64,000 bases of DNA, taken from NCBI GenBank assembly GCA_009773335.1, contig WRPF01000005.1, positions 18,153 through 82,152 on the forward strand, in the 5' to 3' direction. This stretch comes from Caulobacteraceae bacterium. GTDB lineage: Bacteria > Pseudomonadota > Alphaproteobacteria > Caulobacterales > Aquidulcibacteraceae. Below, one piece after another: positions 27,429 through 36,732 of this stretch (its first letter is position 1; the number at the start of each line of letters is the position of its first letter). The translations under genes and the position numbers were made by a program. The notes under the pieces were generated by a model. The model saw only the letters and a program-made list of their open reading frames with translations. It was not told where the DNA came from and searched no databases.

Positions 27429-28940
27429 GTGCAAAAGCAACTCAAGACCATTCTCATCGTTGGCGGAGGCTCCGCCGGCTGGATGACCGCGGCGCTGTTC
27501 GCACACCTGTTTCAGGGGCTGTACCAGATCCAGCTCATCGAATCCGAGGAGATCGGCGCCATCGGGGTCGGCGAAGCGACGATTCCTGCGATCAAGAAGT
27601 ACAATGAACTGCTGAAGCTCGACGAAGCGGAGTTCATGCGCACGACGCAGGGCACGTTCAAGCTGGGCATCCAGTTCAACGACTGGCTCCGCCAGGGATC
27701 GGGCTACATCCACGGCTTCGGCGTCATCGGGCAGGACTGGGAGTGGCTGCGCTGCCACCACTACTGGCTGAAGCTGCGCCAGCTCGGCGAGGCATCCGAT
27801 TTCGCCAACTACTCGATCAACACGGCGGCGGCGCTGAAAAACAGGTTCCTCCCCAGCCAGCCGAACATGCCGGACTCGCCCCTCTCGCATATCGCGCACG
27901 CCTTCCATTTCGACGCCGGCCTCTACGCCAAGTACTTGCGCCGCTACAGCGAGAGCCGCGGCGTAACGCGGATCGAAGGCAAGATCGTCGACGTGACGCT
28001 GCGCTCCGGGGACGGGTTCATCGAGTCCGTCACCATGGAGAACGGGAACGTCGTTGCAGCGGATTTCTTCATCGATTGCTCCGGCTTCCGGGGCCTGCTC
28101 ATCGAACAGGCGCTGAAAACGGGATACGAAGACTGGTCGCACTGGCTTCCGTGCGACCGCGCTCTCGCGGTCCCCTGCGTGCGCTCGCAGGATTTTACGC
28201 CCTACACACGGTCGACCGCGCGCTCAGCCGGCTGGCAGTGGCGTATTCCCCTGCAGCACCGCACCGGCAACGGCCACGTCTACTCCAGCGCTTTCATGGA
28301 AGAGGCGGAAGCCGAAAAAATCCTGCTCGCCAATCTTGACGGCGCCCAGATGGCGGAACCGAACCGGATCCGGTTCACAGCCGGCAAGCGCAAGAAGCTC
28401 TGGAACAAGAACTGCGTCGCGATTGGTCTGTCGAGCGGTTTCCTGGAGCCGCTGGAATCCACCAGCCTGCACCTGATCCAGTCGACTGCAATACGCCTTG
28501 TGAGGCTGTTTCCGGACGGCGACATCGATCCGGCCAACGTGGCCGAATTCAACCGCCAGTCGGACTTCGAATACGAGCGGATCCGCGATTTCATCATCCT
28601 CCACTACAAGGCGACGGAACGCGATGACTCGCCCTTCTGGCGCTATTGCCGCACGATGGATATCCCCGACACCCTGCAGCGGAAAATGGACCTGTTCCGG
28701 GCCAATGGCCGCATTTTCCGCGAGGATGACGAACTGTTCAGCGAGGAGAGCTGGATACAGGTCATGCTGGGACAGGGCGTGATCCCGCGCAGCTTCGATC
28801 CGCTTGTCGAGCTGAAGAGCGGCCCGCAGATCGTGCAGTTCATGGGCAACATCGAGAATGTCATCGAAAAGTGCGTCGAGCGCATGCCTACGCATGAAGC
28901 TTACGTCGAGAAGTTCTGCGACGCCAAGGCGCCCTCGTGA
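27429..28940 (+). CDS. Flavin-dependent tryptophan halogenase homologue
   Basis: This 503-residue flavoprotein has the FAD motif GGGSAGW near residue 12, GVGEATIP, and the catalytic lysine at K78 (TFKLGI). The WxWxIP halogenase motif is at residues 269-274 (WQWRIP). All residues diagnostic of active FADH2-dependent halogenases are present. Such genes often sit beside TonB receptors and cupin proteins in Caulobacterales and Xanthomonas. Some homologues brominate indole in vitro, but the natural substrate is unknown. The start is GTG 27429. It overlaps GH30 by GTGA, so the halogenase and glycosidase are translationally coupled. Confidence 0.92.
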   Translation: MQKQLKTILIVGGGSAGWMTAALFAHLFQGLYQIQLIESEEIGAIGVGEATIPAIKKYNELLKLDEAEFMRTTQGTFKLGIQFNDWLRQGSGYIHGFGVIGQDWEWLRCHHYWLKLRQLGEASDFANYSINTAAALKNRFLPSQPNMPDSPLSHIAHAFHFDAGLYAKYLRRYSESRGVTRIEGKIVDVTLRSGDGFIESVTMENGNVVAADFFIDCSGFRGLLIEQALKTGYEDWSHWLPCDRALAVPCVRSQDFTPYTRSTARSAGWQWRIPLQHRTGNGHVYSSAFMEEAEAEKILLANLDGAQMAEPNRIRFTAGKRKKLWNKNCVAIGLSSGFLEPLESTSLHLIQSTAIRLVRLFPDGDIDPANVAEFNRQSDFEYERIRDFIILHYKATERDDSPFWRYCRTMDIPDTLQRKMDLFRANGRIFREDDELFSEESWIQVMLGQGVIPRSFDPLVELKSGPQIVQFMGNIENVIEKCVERMPTHEAYVEKFCDAKAPS

Positions 28941-30373
28941 ACACAGTGAGGCTGCTTGGGGCCCTGGTCGCCTTCTGTTGTGCAACGTCTGGCGCCGCCG
29001 CATGCGCCGAAGGGAGCGCACAATCGGGGGGCGAACCTGCCGCATGGATCACAACGGCTGACGGCGCACAAAGACTGGCGCCACTGACGGTCGGACATTG
29101 GCGCCCGCCCGGGGGCGAATCCGCGCCGACGCTGCGCGTCGATCCGCAGACGACCTATCAGTCCATGGCTGGATTTGGCGCCTCGATCACAGACAGCACC
29201 GCCTGGCTCATCCAGCGGCGCATGACCGCCCGGCAACGCGCAACGCTGCTGCGCGACCTCTTCAGCCGCACGGACGGCATCGGTCTGAGCGTCACGCGGC
29301 TGACCATCGGCGCCTCCGATTTCTCACGCGCGCACTACAGCTACAGCGCGCCGGACGACGCGACGCGATTTGACCTCAGGGCGGTGCGCCGCGACGTCCT
29401 CCCGACGGTTCTCGCCGCGCGTCGTCTCAACCCCGGACTGACGGTCATCGCCTCGCCCTGGAGCGCGCCTGCGTGGATGAAGAACAGCCAGAGCCTTGTC
29501 ACCGGATCGCTTCTGCCGGCGCACTATGAGGCCTTCGCGCAGTACCTGCGCGACTACGTCGTCGGCATGGGCTCGAAGGGCGTGCCCATCGATGCGCTTA
29601 CGATACAGAACGAGCCGCATTTCGAACCGGCCAACTATCCGGGCATGCGCATGACGCCCCGAGAGCGGGCCGCCTTCGTGGGACGCCACCTCGGCCCTCT
29701 TCTCGAGCATGACAAACTGGACGTTGAAATCCTGGAGTGGGATCACAACTGGAACGAACCGGACTCGCCTCTGGCCATGCTCGCAGACCCGGTCGCTGCA
29801 CGCTATGTCGACGGCATTGCCTGGCACTGCTATGGCGGCGACGTTTCCGTCCAGTCGCAGGTGCACGCGGCCTTTCCCGAAAAATCGACATGGATGACCG
29901 AATGCTCGGGTGGCGAATGGGATGCGCAATGGGGCAGTTCCCTTGCCTGGATGACGCGAACCCTGATCATCGGCGCGACGCGCAACTGGGCGCGCGGCGT
30001 CGTGCTCTGGAACCTCGCGCTCGATGAAAAGAGCGGCCCGCATCTCGGCGGTTGCGGCGACTGCCGCGGGGTCGTCACCATCAACCAGCGCACTGGTCAG
30101 GTGACCCGCAACGTCGAATACTATGTTCTCGCTCACGCCAGCCGCTTCGTGCACGTCGACGCCCGCAGGATAGGATCGGACAGCAGCCCCGGCGGGCTTG
30201 AAAGCGTCGCCTTCCGCAATGAAGACGACGGCTCGATCGCCTTGATCGTTCTCAATGGACGCGACACGCCGCAGGATTTCGCGGTACAGGCAGGCGCCCG
30301 GGTGTTCGACATGCGTCTTTCCGCGGGCGCGGTGGCGACCGTCACATGGCGAGATGACACCTCCGTCGAATAG
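28937..30373 (+). CDS. GH30 glycosidase (glucosylceramidase / beta-1,6-glucanase type)
   Basis: This 478-residue exported enzyme has a signal peptide with a possible lipobox (AAAC, residue 23), then a TIM barrel with side beta-domain. The acid/base E226 is in TIQNEPHF and the nucleophile E322 is in WMTECSGGEW. The QSMAGFGASITDSTAW opening is typical of GH30. GH30 members of this type cleave glucosylceramide or beta-1,6- and beta-1,3-glucosidic links. The start is GTG 28937, overlapping the halogenase stop. With the GH3 enzyme and Glk/Zwf, a beta-glucose-containing substrate is likely. Confidence 0.92.
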   Translation: MNTVRLLGALVAFCCATSGAAACAEGSAQSGGEPAAWITTADGAQRLAPLTVGHWRPPGGESAPTLRVDPQTTYQSMAGFGASITDSTAWLIQRRMTARQRATLLRDLFSRTDGIGLSVTRLTIGASDFSRAHYSYSAPDDATRFDLRAVRRDVLPTVLAARRLNPGLTVIASPWSAPAWMKNSQSLVTGSLLPAHYEAFAQYLRDYVVGMGSKGVPIDALTIQNEPHFEPANYPGMRMTPRERAAFVGRHLGPLLEHDKLDVEILEWDHNWNEPDSPLAMLADPVAARYVDGIAWHCYGGDVSVQSQVHAAFPEKSTWMTECSGGEWDAQWGSSLAWMTRTLIIGATRNWARGVVLWNLALDEKSGPHLGGCGDCRGVVTINQRTGQVTRNVEYYVLAHASRFVHVDARRIGSDSSPGGLESVAFRNEDDGSIALIVLNGRDTPQDFAVQAGARVFDMRLSAGAVATVTWRDDTSVE

Positions 30374-30383
30374 GCGAGCACAG

Positions 30384-31649
30384 ATGAAGCCAACCAGCGC
30401 ATCCACTGCGTTCGTTTCGGTGACGACGCTGTTCTTCGCGTGGGGCTTCATCACATCCAACAACGACCCGTTGATCGCGGCATTGAAGGCGAGCTTCAAC
30501 CTCACCTACACCGAAGCGCTCATGACCCAGCTGATATCGTTTGCAGCATACGGTTTCATGTCCCTGCCTTCGGCGGCGCTCCTCAATCGGGTGGGTGCGC
30601 TGCGCTCGATCCTCATCGCACTTGCAACCATGGTCTGCGGCTGTGTGCTTGTGCAGGTATTGACCCGCTACCAGGACTACGGGCTCATTCTGTTTGCGCT
30701 CTTCGTGCTTGGCATTGGAGTGACAATGCTCCAGGTCGCTGCAAATCCGCTTGCGGCCGCGCTCGGTCCGCCCGAAAGCAGTCACACCCGCCTCACCTTC
30801 GCCCAGGGATTCAACTCCCTTGGCGTCGTGCTCGGCGTGAACTTTGGCTCCGCCTTGATGCTGGGCGAAAACGTTCTCAAGGCGGGACAGCGACCAATTT
30901 CGGACATGGCGCAGCGCGAACTTGCTCTCGTCGGCGTTTCAAAGGCCTTCGCTCTGATTGCGCTGTTCCTGGTCGCCATGATGGTGTTCATATGGACCTT
31001 CAGGAAGTACATCGAAAGCAGCGACGCGCCGCGCGAGGTCGTGAGTTCGCCGTTCGTAGCCCTGAGATCTCGGTGGGCCGTCTTCGGAGCGGTCGCAATC
31101 GGGCTCTACGTGGGCGCCGAGGTTTCCATCGGCTCGATCATGATCAACTTTCTCAACCAGAGCGAAGTTCTGGACATATCGCTTGAAAAGGCCGGCTTCT
31201 ACCTCGCAAACGTCTACTGGATGGGCGCCCTCGCAGGGCGTTTCATCGGCAGCGGTCTATTGACACGGATTGCTGCGCCGAGGCTGCTCGGCCTCGCTGC
31301 GGTCATCGCAGCACTCCTTTGTGCAACCGTCATGCTCACAAACGGACCTGTCGCCGCCTGCGCCGCACTCGCCGTAGGTTTTTTCAACTCGATCATGTTC
31401 CCGACGATATTTACAATCACCCTTGATCGCGCCGGCATTGCACGCTCGGCCACATCCGGACTCCTCTGTGTTGCAATCGCGGGGGGAGCAATCCTGCCCT
31501 TCGCCGTCGGGCTCATCGCCGACCGGATGACCCTGTCGGTCTCGTTCATCGCGCCCATGATCGCATATGCCGCAATCGCGATGTTCGCCAGGTTTGCGTC
31601 GAACGCCCACCTCCACGCGTCTGGCGCAACGCCTCCCAGGTCATTTTGA
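30384..31649 (+). CDS. Sugar:H+ symporter, MFS (second copy)
   Basis: This 421-residue, 12-helix transporter is of the same FucP/glucose-galactose family as 17620-18888, with FFAWGFITSNNDPLIAALK in helix 1, LTFAQGFNSLGVVLG and FFNSIMFPTIFTITLD. It begins at ATG 30384, 10 bases after the GH30 stop, so it is the last gene of the receptor operon. It likely imports the monosaccharide or disaccharide released in the periplasm. It ends 28 bases before the convergent GH2 gene. Confidence 0.9.
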   Translation: MKPTSASTAFVSVTTLFFAWGFITSNNDPLIAALKASFNLTYTEALMTQLISFAAYGFMSLPSAALLNRVGALRSILIALATMVCGCVLVQVLTRYQDYGLILFALFVLGIGVTMLQVAANPLAAALGPPESSHTRLTFAQGFNSLGVVLGVNFGSALMLGENVLKAGQRPISDMAQRELALVGVSKAFALIALFLVAMMVFIWTFRKYIESSDAPREVVSSPFVALRSRWAVFGAVAIGLYVGAEVSIGSIMINFLNQSEVLDISLEKAGFYLANVYWMGALAGRFIGSGLLTRIAAPRLLGLAAVIAALLCATVMLTNGPVAACAALAVGFFNSIMFPTIFTITLDRAGIARSATSGLLCVAIAGGAILPFAVGLIADRMTLSVSFIAPMIAYAAIAMFARFASNAHLHASGATPPRSF

Positions 31650-31677
31650 TCGACCGTTGTAAATCCCGCATCATCCT

Positions 31678-33585
31678 TCACCGCGGGCCATTGGCGAGGC
31701 TGCGATAGTATGCGGCGATGACTTCAAACGCCTGCTTTCGTGCGCCGGTCTCCGACATGAGTCCCTTCCTGTTCCAGCCGTTCTGATAAACCGGATGCTG
31801 GCGGCGCGGCGATCGGAAGTCCTTCAGGATCCACGGCGACAGCCCTCGCAAGAATGGAATTCGGGCGCTCATCGCCAGGGTGTTGCGATGAAATTCTGCC
31901 TGAAACTCTTCCGAGAATTTGCGCATCGCCGAGGCGTCATGGAAGCCGGCTTTCGCATCCGCGCCAAATTCCGAGAAGATCATCGGCTTGCCGTAGTCCG
32001 AGCGCCAGCTGATGTCCGGCAAATCTGCCAGAGCATCGTCGCTGTACCATCCATTGTAGGTATTGACGCCCAGGACATCGAGCAGATCGGCGAGTGGGTC
32101 GTTGATCACCACGAGCGGGCGCCCATTTCGATCCCGACGTTCGGTGAGCAGCGCCGCCGTGATAAGACGCGTGTCGTCAAGCGATCGTGCGTCCGCCGCA
32201 AGTGTTTTCAGGAATGCGTTGCGTTCTTCACCTTGCGGGGTCTCATTTGCGAGACTCCAGAAGATGATCGAAGCACGGTTCCGGTCGCGTCTGATGTTTT
32301 CGGCCTGCATGCGTCGCGCCGCCGTCCGAGTCGCCGGGTTGCCCCAGTTGATCCGCCAGTAGACCGGCATCTCGCTCCAGACCAGGAGGCCGATCTTGTC
32401 GGCCATTCGCGTCATCGCCTCTGAATGCGGGTAATGTGCGAGGCGCACGAAGTTGCATCCGAGCCCGTCCTTGGCGGCCTTCAGCAGGTCCGCGATGGCG
32501 GCCGACGTCATGATCCGGCCTGGATCGGCGCCGATTTCCTCCTCGTGCAGACAGACGCCGCGCAGAAAGATCGGCTCGCCGTTCAGGAGGATGTTCTCTC
32601 CTTCGACGCGCACGGTGCGAAACCCGATCTGATCTTCCAGCGTGTCAGCTCCGGCCTCGACGCGAACCGAATACAGGCGCGGGTTTTCCGGCGACCAGAG
32701 TTCGAGAGCGTGGGGCGCATCGAACGCACCCTCCAATTCGCCGAGGTCGTTTGTGCGCCCCTCAACTGTCCAGTCGAGGGCGTCGATGCTCAGACGCACG
32801 CGTGTTCGCACGGCGCGCGGCCCATCGAGACGCACGCTGGCGGCGATGCGCCCGTCCCGCGTCAACCGGATCCAGGCGTCATCCACGAAGGTCTCCGGCG
32901 TCAGGACCAGCCGGACCGGGCGCGTGATCCCGCCGTAGTTCTCCCAATCGGTGACCGGGGGCGGAACGGTGTCGGGAGAGGGTTCGGAATCGACGCCTAT
33001 GGTGATCTGGTTTGCGCCCTGCCGCAGAAAGTCAGTCACTTCGAGCGAGTATGGCGTGAACCCTCCCTCGTGGGTCCCGATGAAGGCGCCGTTGAGATAG
33101 ACGCTCGACCTGTAGTTGGCCGCTTCAACCCGGATGAACGCGCGGCGGGCGCGCGAGGGCGTATGCGTGAACGCCCTTTGGTACCACATCAATCCAACGA
33201 AATGGCGCAACGCGGGGTCATGCGTGAGCCAGGCGGCGGGCAACTGGGCGACAGAAGACCGCTGCATGTCGTATTCGATCAGGGCCGCCGGATTGGCGCG
33301 TGCGACCGCTTCGACATCATGATCTTCGTAACGGCGATGGCCAAATCCCGCCGCCGCGCCGTGAAATCCGGATATCCCGTCGCGATACGGATCGATCGAA
33401 TAGCGCCAGGCGCCGGAAAGGTCCTGCCCTTCCCGACTGGCGGCGTTTACAAGCACAATTCCGGACGGAATGTCGCCAGGCTCCGCCGTCTGTGACGGCT
33501 CCCCGACCGTGGCGCCGGTCGCACCGAACGCCACGCCGGCGGCGCCAAGGCCGAGGACGGTGCGTCGACTAAGCTCATCCGCCAT
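31678..33585 (-). CDS. GH2 glycosidase with Tat signal
   Basis: This 635-residue glycoside hydrolase family 2 enzyme is of the beta-galactosidase/glucuronidase group. It has an N-terminal sugar-binding jelly roll, an Ig-like domain and a TIM barrel with acid/base E448 (SLANETP) and nucleophile E539 (IFSEFGA). The N-terminus SRRTVLGLGAAGVAFG is a twin-arginine signal, so it is exported folded. ATG 33585 has GGGGAG about 9 bases upstream. It is divergent from the cupin gene. The exact sugar (galactose, glucuronic acid, mannose) cannot be assigned. Confidence 0.88.
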   Translation of the reverse strand: MADELSRRTVLGLGAAGVAFGATGATVGEPSQTAEPGDIPSGIVLVNAASREGQDLSGAWRYSIDPYRDGISGFHGAAAGFGHRRYEDHDVEAVARANPAALIEYDMQRSSVAQLPAAWLTHDPALRHFVGLMWYQRAFTHTPSRARRAFIRVEAANYRSSVYLNGAFIGTHEGGFTPYSLEVTDFLRQGANQITIGVDSEPSPDTVPPPVTDWENYGGITRPVRLVLTPETFVDDAWIRLTRDGRIAASVRLDGPRAVRTRVRLSIDALDWTVEGRTNDLGELEGAFDAPHALELWSPENPRLYSVRVEAGADTLEDQIGFRTVRVEGENILLNGEPIFLRGVCLHEEEIGADPGRIMTSAAIADLLKAAKDGLGCNFVRLAHYPHSEAMTRMADKIGLLVWSEMPVYWRINWGNPATRTAARRMQAENIRRDRNRASIIFWSLANETPQGEERNAFLKTLAADARSLDDTRLITAALLTERRDRNGRPLVVINDPLADLLDVLGVNTYNGWYSDDALADLPDISWRSDYGKPMIFSEFGADAKAGFHDASAMRKFSEEFQAEFHRNTLAMSARIPFLRGLSPWILKDFRSPRRQHPVYQNGWNRKGLMSETGARKQAFEVIAAYYRSLANGPR

Positions 33586-33746
33586 GTGCGTTTGCTCCCC
33601 AGCGCTTCCCTGAACAATACTTCGCTCAGCAGTTTCTCGTTTTCGCGATATTCGCCTGCGTTGAATGGCGATAGCGCATTGGCAATCCGGTGTCCTCATG
33701 GGAAACATCTGCGCTGGTCCAGGAGTGCGTGAGGGCGTCGAAATCG

Positions 33747-34751
33747 ATGAAAAGAGTCCCAGAGCGGGCCAGTGTCACTCCAGAAGAATTTCACCGGGAG
33801 ATCCTGCGCGCGGCGCAACCAGTGGTGCTTCGGGGTCAGGTTTCGGATTGGCCCGTTGTCTATGCGGGGCGTCAATCGCCAGAGGCGCTCTGCGCATACC
33901 TTCAGCGGTTCGACGTCGGCCGGCCCGTCAGCGCGGTGCACGCTCCGCCATCGGCCGACGGGCGGTTCTTCTACAATGCCGAGTTGACTGGCTTCAACTT
34001 CCAGCAAGGCCCAATGACGCTTGCAACATCGCTGGACTACCTGTTGACCTGCCTCAACGAGACGCGCCCTCCCGCGTTCGCCGTTCAGGGAGCGCCTGCG
34101 CGGGCGAACCTTCCGGGCTTCGAGGACGAGAACCCGCTGACTCTTCTGGATGAAGTTGAACCGCGCGTCTGGATCAACAACGCTGCGATCGTGGCGGCGC
34201 ATCACGACCCCACCGAAAACGTCGCGTGTGTCGTCGCGGGACGGCGGAAATTCACGCTGTTCCCGCCCGAGCAGATTGCAAACCTCTACATGGGTCCGTT
34301 CGAGCCGACGCCTGCCGGCGCAACCATCAGCATGGTCTGCTTCGAGAATCCCGATTTCGAACGCCATCCCCGGTTCAGGGACGCGCTCGACGCAGGTCTG
34401 GAAGCCGAACTGGAACCGGGCGACGCGATCTACATTCCCTATTTCTGGTGGCACCAGGTCCGTTCGCTTGAGCGCATGAACATGCTTGTCAACTATTGGT
34501 GGAGCCCGCCAGCGGAAGGACGAGACGCTCGAGAAGCGCTGTTGCACGCGATGGTCGCGATCAGAGCTCTGCCTGACGCCCACCGCACCGCCTGGCGGGC
34601 GTTGTTCGACCACTATGTTTTCGAGATCAACGGGCCGCCGGCTGAACATCTGCCCCCTGACCGGCGCGGAATTCTGGGTCCGATGTCGCCCAACACAGTG
34701 CGCGGCGTGCGCGCGGCGCTGGCGCGAGCGCTTGTTCGCCCCTCAGACTAA
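33747..34751 (+). CDS. JmjC-like cupin (cupin_8) oxygenase-type protein
   Basis: This protein of about 334 residues has the Fe(II)-binding facial triad pattern: AHHDPTENVACVVAGRRKFTLFPP supplies His and Asp, and YIPYFWWHQVRS supplies the distal His. It resembles 2-oxoglutarate-dependent JmjC hydroxylases. Members cluster with tryptophan halogenases and TonB receptors in Caulobacterales and xanthomonads. The function there is unknown. The start ATG 33747 is tentative; GTG 33690 is in frame upstream. It is divergent from GH2 and convergent with LacI regulator 2. Confidence 0.82.
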   Translation: MKRVPERASVTPEEFHREILRAAQPVVLRGQVSDWPVVYAGRQSPEALCAYLQRFDVGRPVSAVHAPPSADGRFFYNAELTGFNFQQGPMTLATSLDYLLTCLNETRPPAFAVQGAPARANLPGFEDENPLTLLDEVEPRVWINNAAIVAAHHDPTENVACVVAGRRKFTLFPPEQIANLYMGPFEPTPAGATISMVCFENPDFERHPRFRDALDAGLEAELEPGDAIYIPYFWWHQVRSLERMNMLVNYWWSPPAEGRDAREALLHAMVAIRALPDAHRTAWRALFDHYVFEINGPPAEHLPPDRRGILGPMSPNTVRGVRAALARALVRPSD

Positions 34752-34831
34752 GAAAACTATTCTGAAAGAAACTCCGGATGCACTGAAGCATCTTTGCCAC
34801 GCGCGCGGGCCGGTGACGCGCCGGAGGAGAT

Positions 34832-35827
34832 CTATCGCCTCGCCGGGCCCACGGATCCCCGAGAAACAAGTTCAAACCGGCATTCCTCCGCGAAGGCGCG
34901 GTCGCCGAGAACGATCGCCTGGACCGCAGCGGCGCCCAGTCCCTCGAGAGGTTGCCGAACGGTGGTCAAGGGCGGCCAGGCGGTGCGGCTCGCGGGCGTG
35001 TCGTCAAAGCCCACTATGGAGAGGTCTTCGGGAATTCGCAGTCCTGCCTCTCGAGCCGCACGGGCAACGCCCAACGCCATGTCGTCATTGGCCGCGAAAA
35101 TGGCAGTCGGGGGATCGGGCAATGCGAGCAACTGCTGCGCCGCGTCCCGTCCGGAATCGACATCGAACTTTCCCGCGATGACCAGACCAGGATCGGCGGG
35201 AATCCCCGCAGCCTTCATTGCGTCGAAGTAGCCGAGCAAGCGCTCCGAGGCGGCATGGTGCCCGGCAGGCGCAGCCACGATGGCGATGCGCCGGTGCCCG
35301 AATGCCAGCAGCTGCTCGACGCCCAGCCGTCCGCCTTCCCTCTCCGGTGTTTCCAGCTTGAATCCCGGCCCGTCGATGTATCCGGCAATGCGCACGACCT
35401 GCACATCCAATGTTGCAAGATGCGCAAGCAGGCCGAAATCATCCGAAAGCGGCGGAATGAGAATGATCCCGTCGGGAGCCAGCGTCTTGACCAGCGCGGT
35501 CAGCGGCTCAAGTTCATTGCCCACTTCCTGCTCAAGGGGCTCGACGACCAGATGGTATCCGAGTTCCCGGCATCTGCGCGCCGCGCCCGTCTGTATGCCC
35601 GCCACATAACTCGGCGACGGGTTGTTGTAGAGAAAGGCGATCAGGAACGAGCGGCTGCCCGCCAACCGACGCGCCGCCTGGTTCGGCGTATAGGCCAGCG
35701 TCTTCGCCGCCTGGAGCACCCTCTCACGCACCGCAGGCCGGACGTGCGGCTCCCCGTTGAGCACGCGCGACACGGTCTTGATGGAAACGCCTGCACGTTG
35801 GGCGACCTCGGTGATGGTGGTCGTCAC
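34832..35827 (-). CDS. LacI-family transcriptional regulator 2
   Basis: This 331-residue regulator has the helix-turn-helix TITEVAQRAGVSIKTVSRVL and a C-terminal sugar-sensing domain (FAANDDMALGVARAAREAG, FDDTPASRTAWPPLTTV). The start is GTG 35827, supported by AAGGAG six bases upstream; the longer frame upstream is unconserved. A clean class 1 operator, TGACAACCTTGTCA, lies 123 bases upstream and suggests autoregulation. This makes the protein the best candidate to bind the three class 1 sites. Confidence 0.93.
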   Translation of the reverse strand: MTTTITEVAQRAGVSIKTVSRVLNGEPHVRPAVRERVLQAAKTLAYTPNQAARRLAGSRSFLIAFLYNNPSPSYVAGIQTGAARRCRELGYHLVVEPLEQEVGNELEPLTALVKTLAPDGIILIPPLSDDFGLLAHLATLDVQVVRIAGYIDGPGFKLETPEREGGRLGVEQLLAFGHRRIAIVAAPAGHHAASERLLGYFDAMKAAGIPADPGLVIAGKFDVDSGRDAAQQLLALPDPPTAIFAANDDMALGVARAAREAGLRIPEDLSIVGFDDTPASRTAWPPLTTVRQPLEGLGAAAVQAIVLGDRAFAEECRFELVSRGSVGPARR

Positions 35828-35949
35828 ATCAGTCTCCTTGGTCACCGCCGGGCGGCGTGATTTCGCCGATTGCGCTTCGCTGTCGCCGGCAGCCCTGGCA
35901 GTCGTCCCCGGTGACGAACACCGCACGCCAGCTTGTGCTTGTTTCCGTA

Positions 35950-35963
35950 TGACAACCTTGTCA
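35950..35963. promoter_or_regulatory. LacI-type operator (class 1) between LacI regulator 2 and the SGNH gene
   Basis: TGACAACCTTGTCA has perfectly complementary 6-base arms (TGACAA/TTGTCA) around CC. It is the most symmetric of three related sites in the window (17567, 22256, 35950). It lies 59 bases before the SGNH hydrolase start and 123 bases before the divergent LacI gene. Confidence 0.6.
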
Positions 35964-36021
35964 ATACAGATCGCCAAACGCGCCGACCGAACAGCGCCGG
36001 CCAGTCAATGGGGCGAAAAAG

Positions 36022-36732
36022 GTGAAAAGCTGGGCAGCAGGCGTATTATTGGCGACGGCGCTCTGGCTGGACCCGACCGGCGCACGCGCCGAGCAGCCCC
36101 GCGTCGCCGGACCGGAACCGTTCGCGGCCGAAATTGCCGCGTTTGCGAAGGCGGATGAAAACATCGATGCGCCATGCGCCATCATGTTCGTGGGGTCATC
36201 GAGCATCAGGCTCTGGCGCAACCTGACTGCGGACATGGCGCCGTATCCGGTCATCAACCGCGGCTTCGGCGGCGCGACGATCACCGATGTAAACCACCAC
36301 TTCGGAGATCTGGTCAGTCATCGCGCGCCGAAGGCCATCTTCTTCTATGCCGGCGAAAATGACATTGCCGCAGGCCGCACGCCGTCCGAAGTTGTCTCGG
36401 CCTTTCAACTCTTTCTTGAGTTGAAGCGGGAAGCGCTGGGCGCAACGCCTGTCTACTTCATCTCGCTCAAGCCATCGCCGCTGCGATTTGATCAACTCGC
36501 GCGGCAGCGTGAAGTCAATGTCGCCATCCACACGCTCGCGCGCGCGTCCGGAGACCTGCGCTATGTCGATGTAGCGGGAGCCATGATGAACCATGATGCG
36601 CCGCGCAATTTCTACGTGGGGGACGGTCTGCACATGAACGACGCCGGGTACGCTGTCTGGCGACGTATTCTTCGACCACACACTGCGCGCGAGGCGAGAC
36701 GGCGCGACACTTGCGGAGTGCGCGCGCCTTGA
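36022..36732 (+). CDS. Exported SGNH/GDSL-type esterase
   Basis: This 236-residue hydrolase has a signal peptide (ends near ARAE, residue ~23). The SGNH blocks are FVGSSSIRLW (catalytic Ser), NRGFGGATITD (Gly), FYAGENDIA (Asn) and DGLHMNDAGY (Asp/His). It is probably a carbohydrate or lipid esterase. The start is GTG 36022. Its position behind a class 1 LacI site suggests it belongs to the glycan regulon as a second deacetylase. Its end overlaps the start region of the downstream antiporter. Confidence 0.85.
   Translation: MKSWAAGVLLATALWLDPTGARAEQPRVAGPEPFAAEIAAFAKADENIDAPCAIMFVGSSSIRLWRNLTADMAPYPVINRGFGGATITDVNHHFGDLVSHRAPKAIFFYAGENDIAAGRTPSEVVSAFQLFLELKREALGATPVYFISLKPSPLRFDQLARQREVNVAIHTLARASGDLRYVDVAGAMMNHDAPRNFYVGDGLHMNDAGYAVWRRILRPHTAREARRRDTCGVRAP

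Noticed and set aside
31650..31677. Possible terminator between the MFS and GH2 genes
   Set aside because: No stem of useful length and no T run in the 28-base gap.
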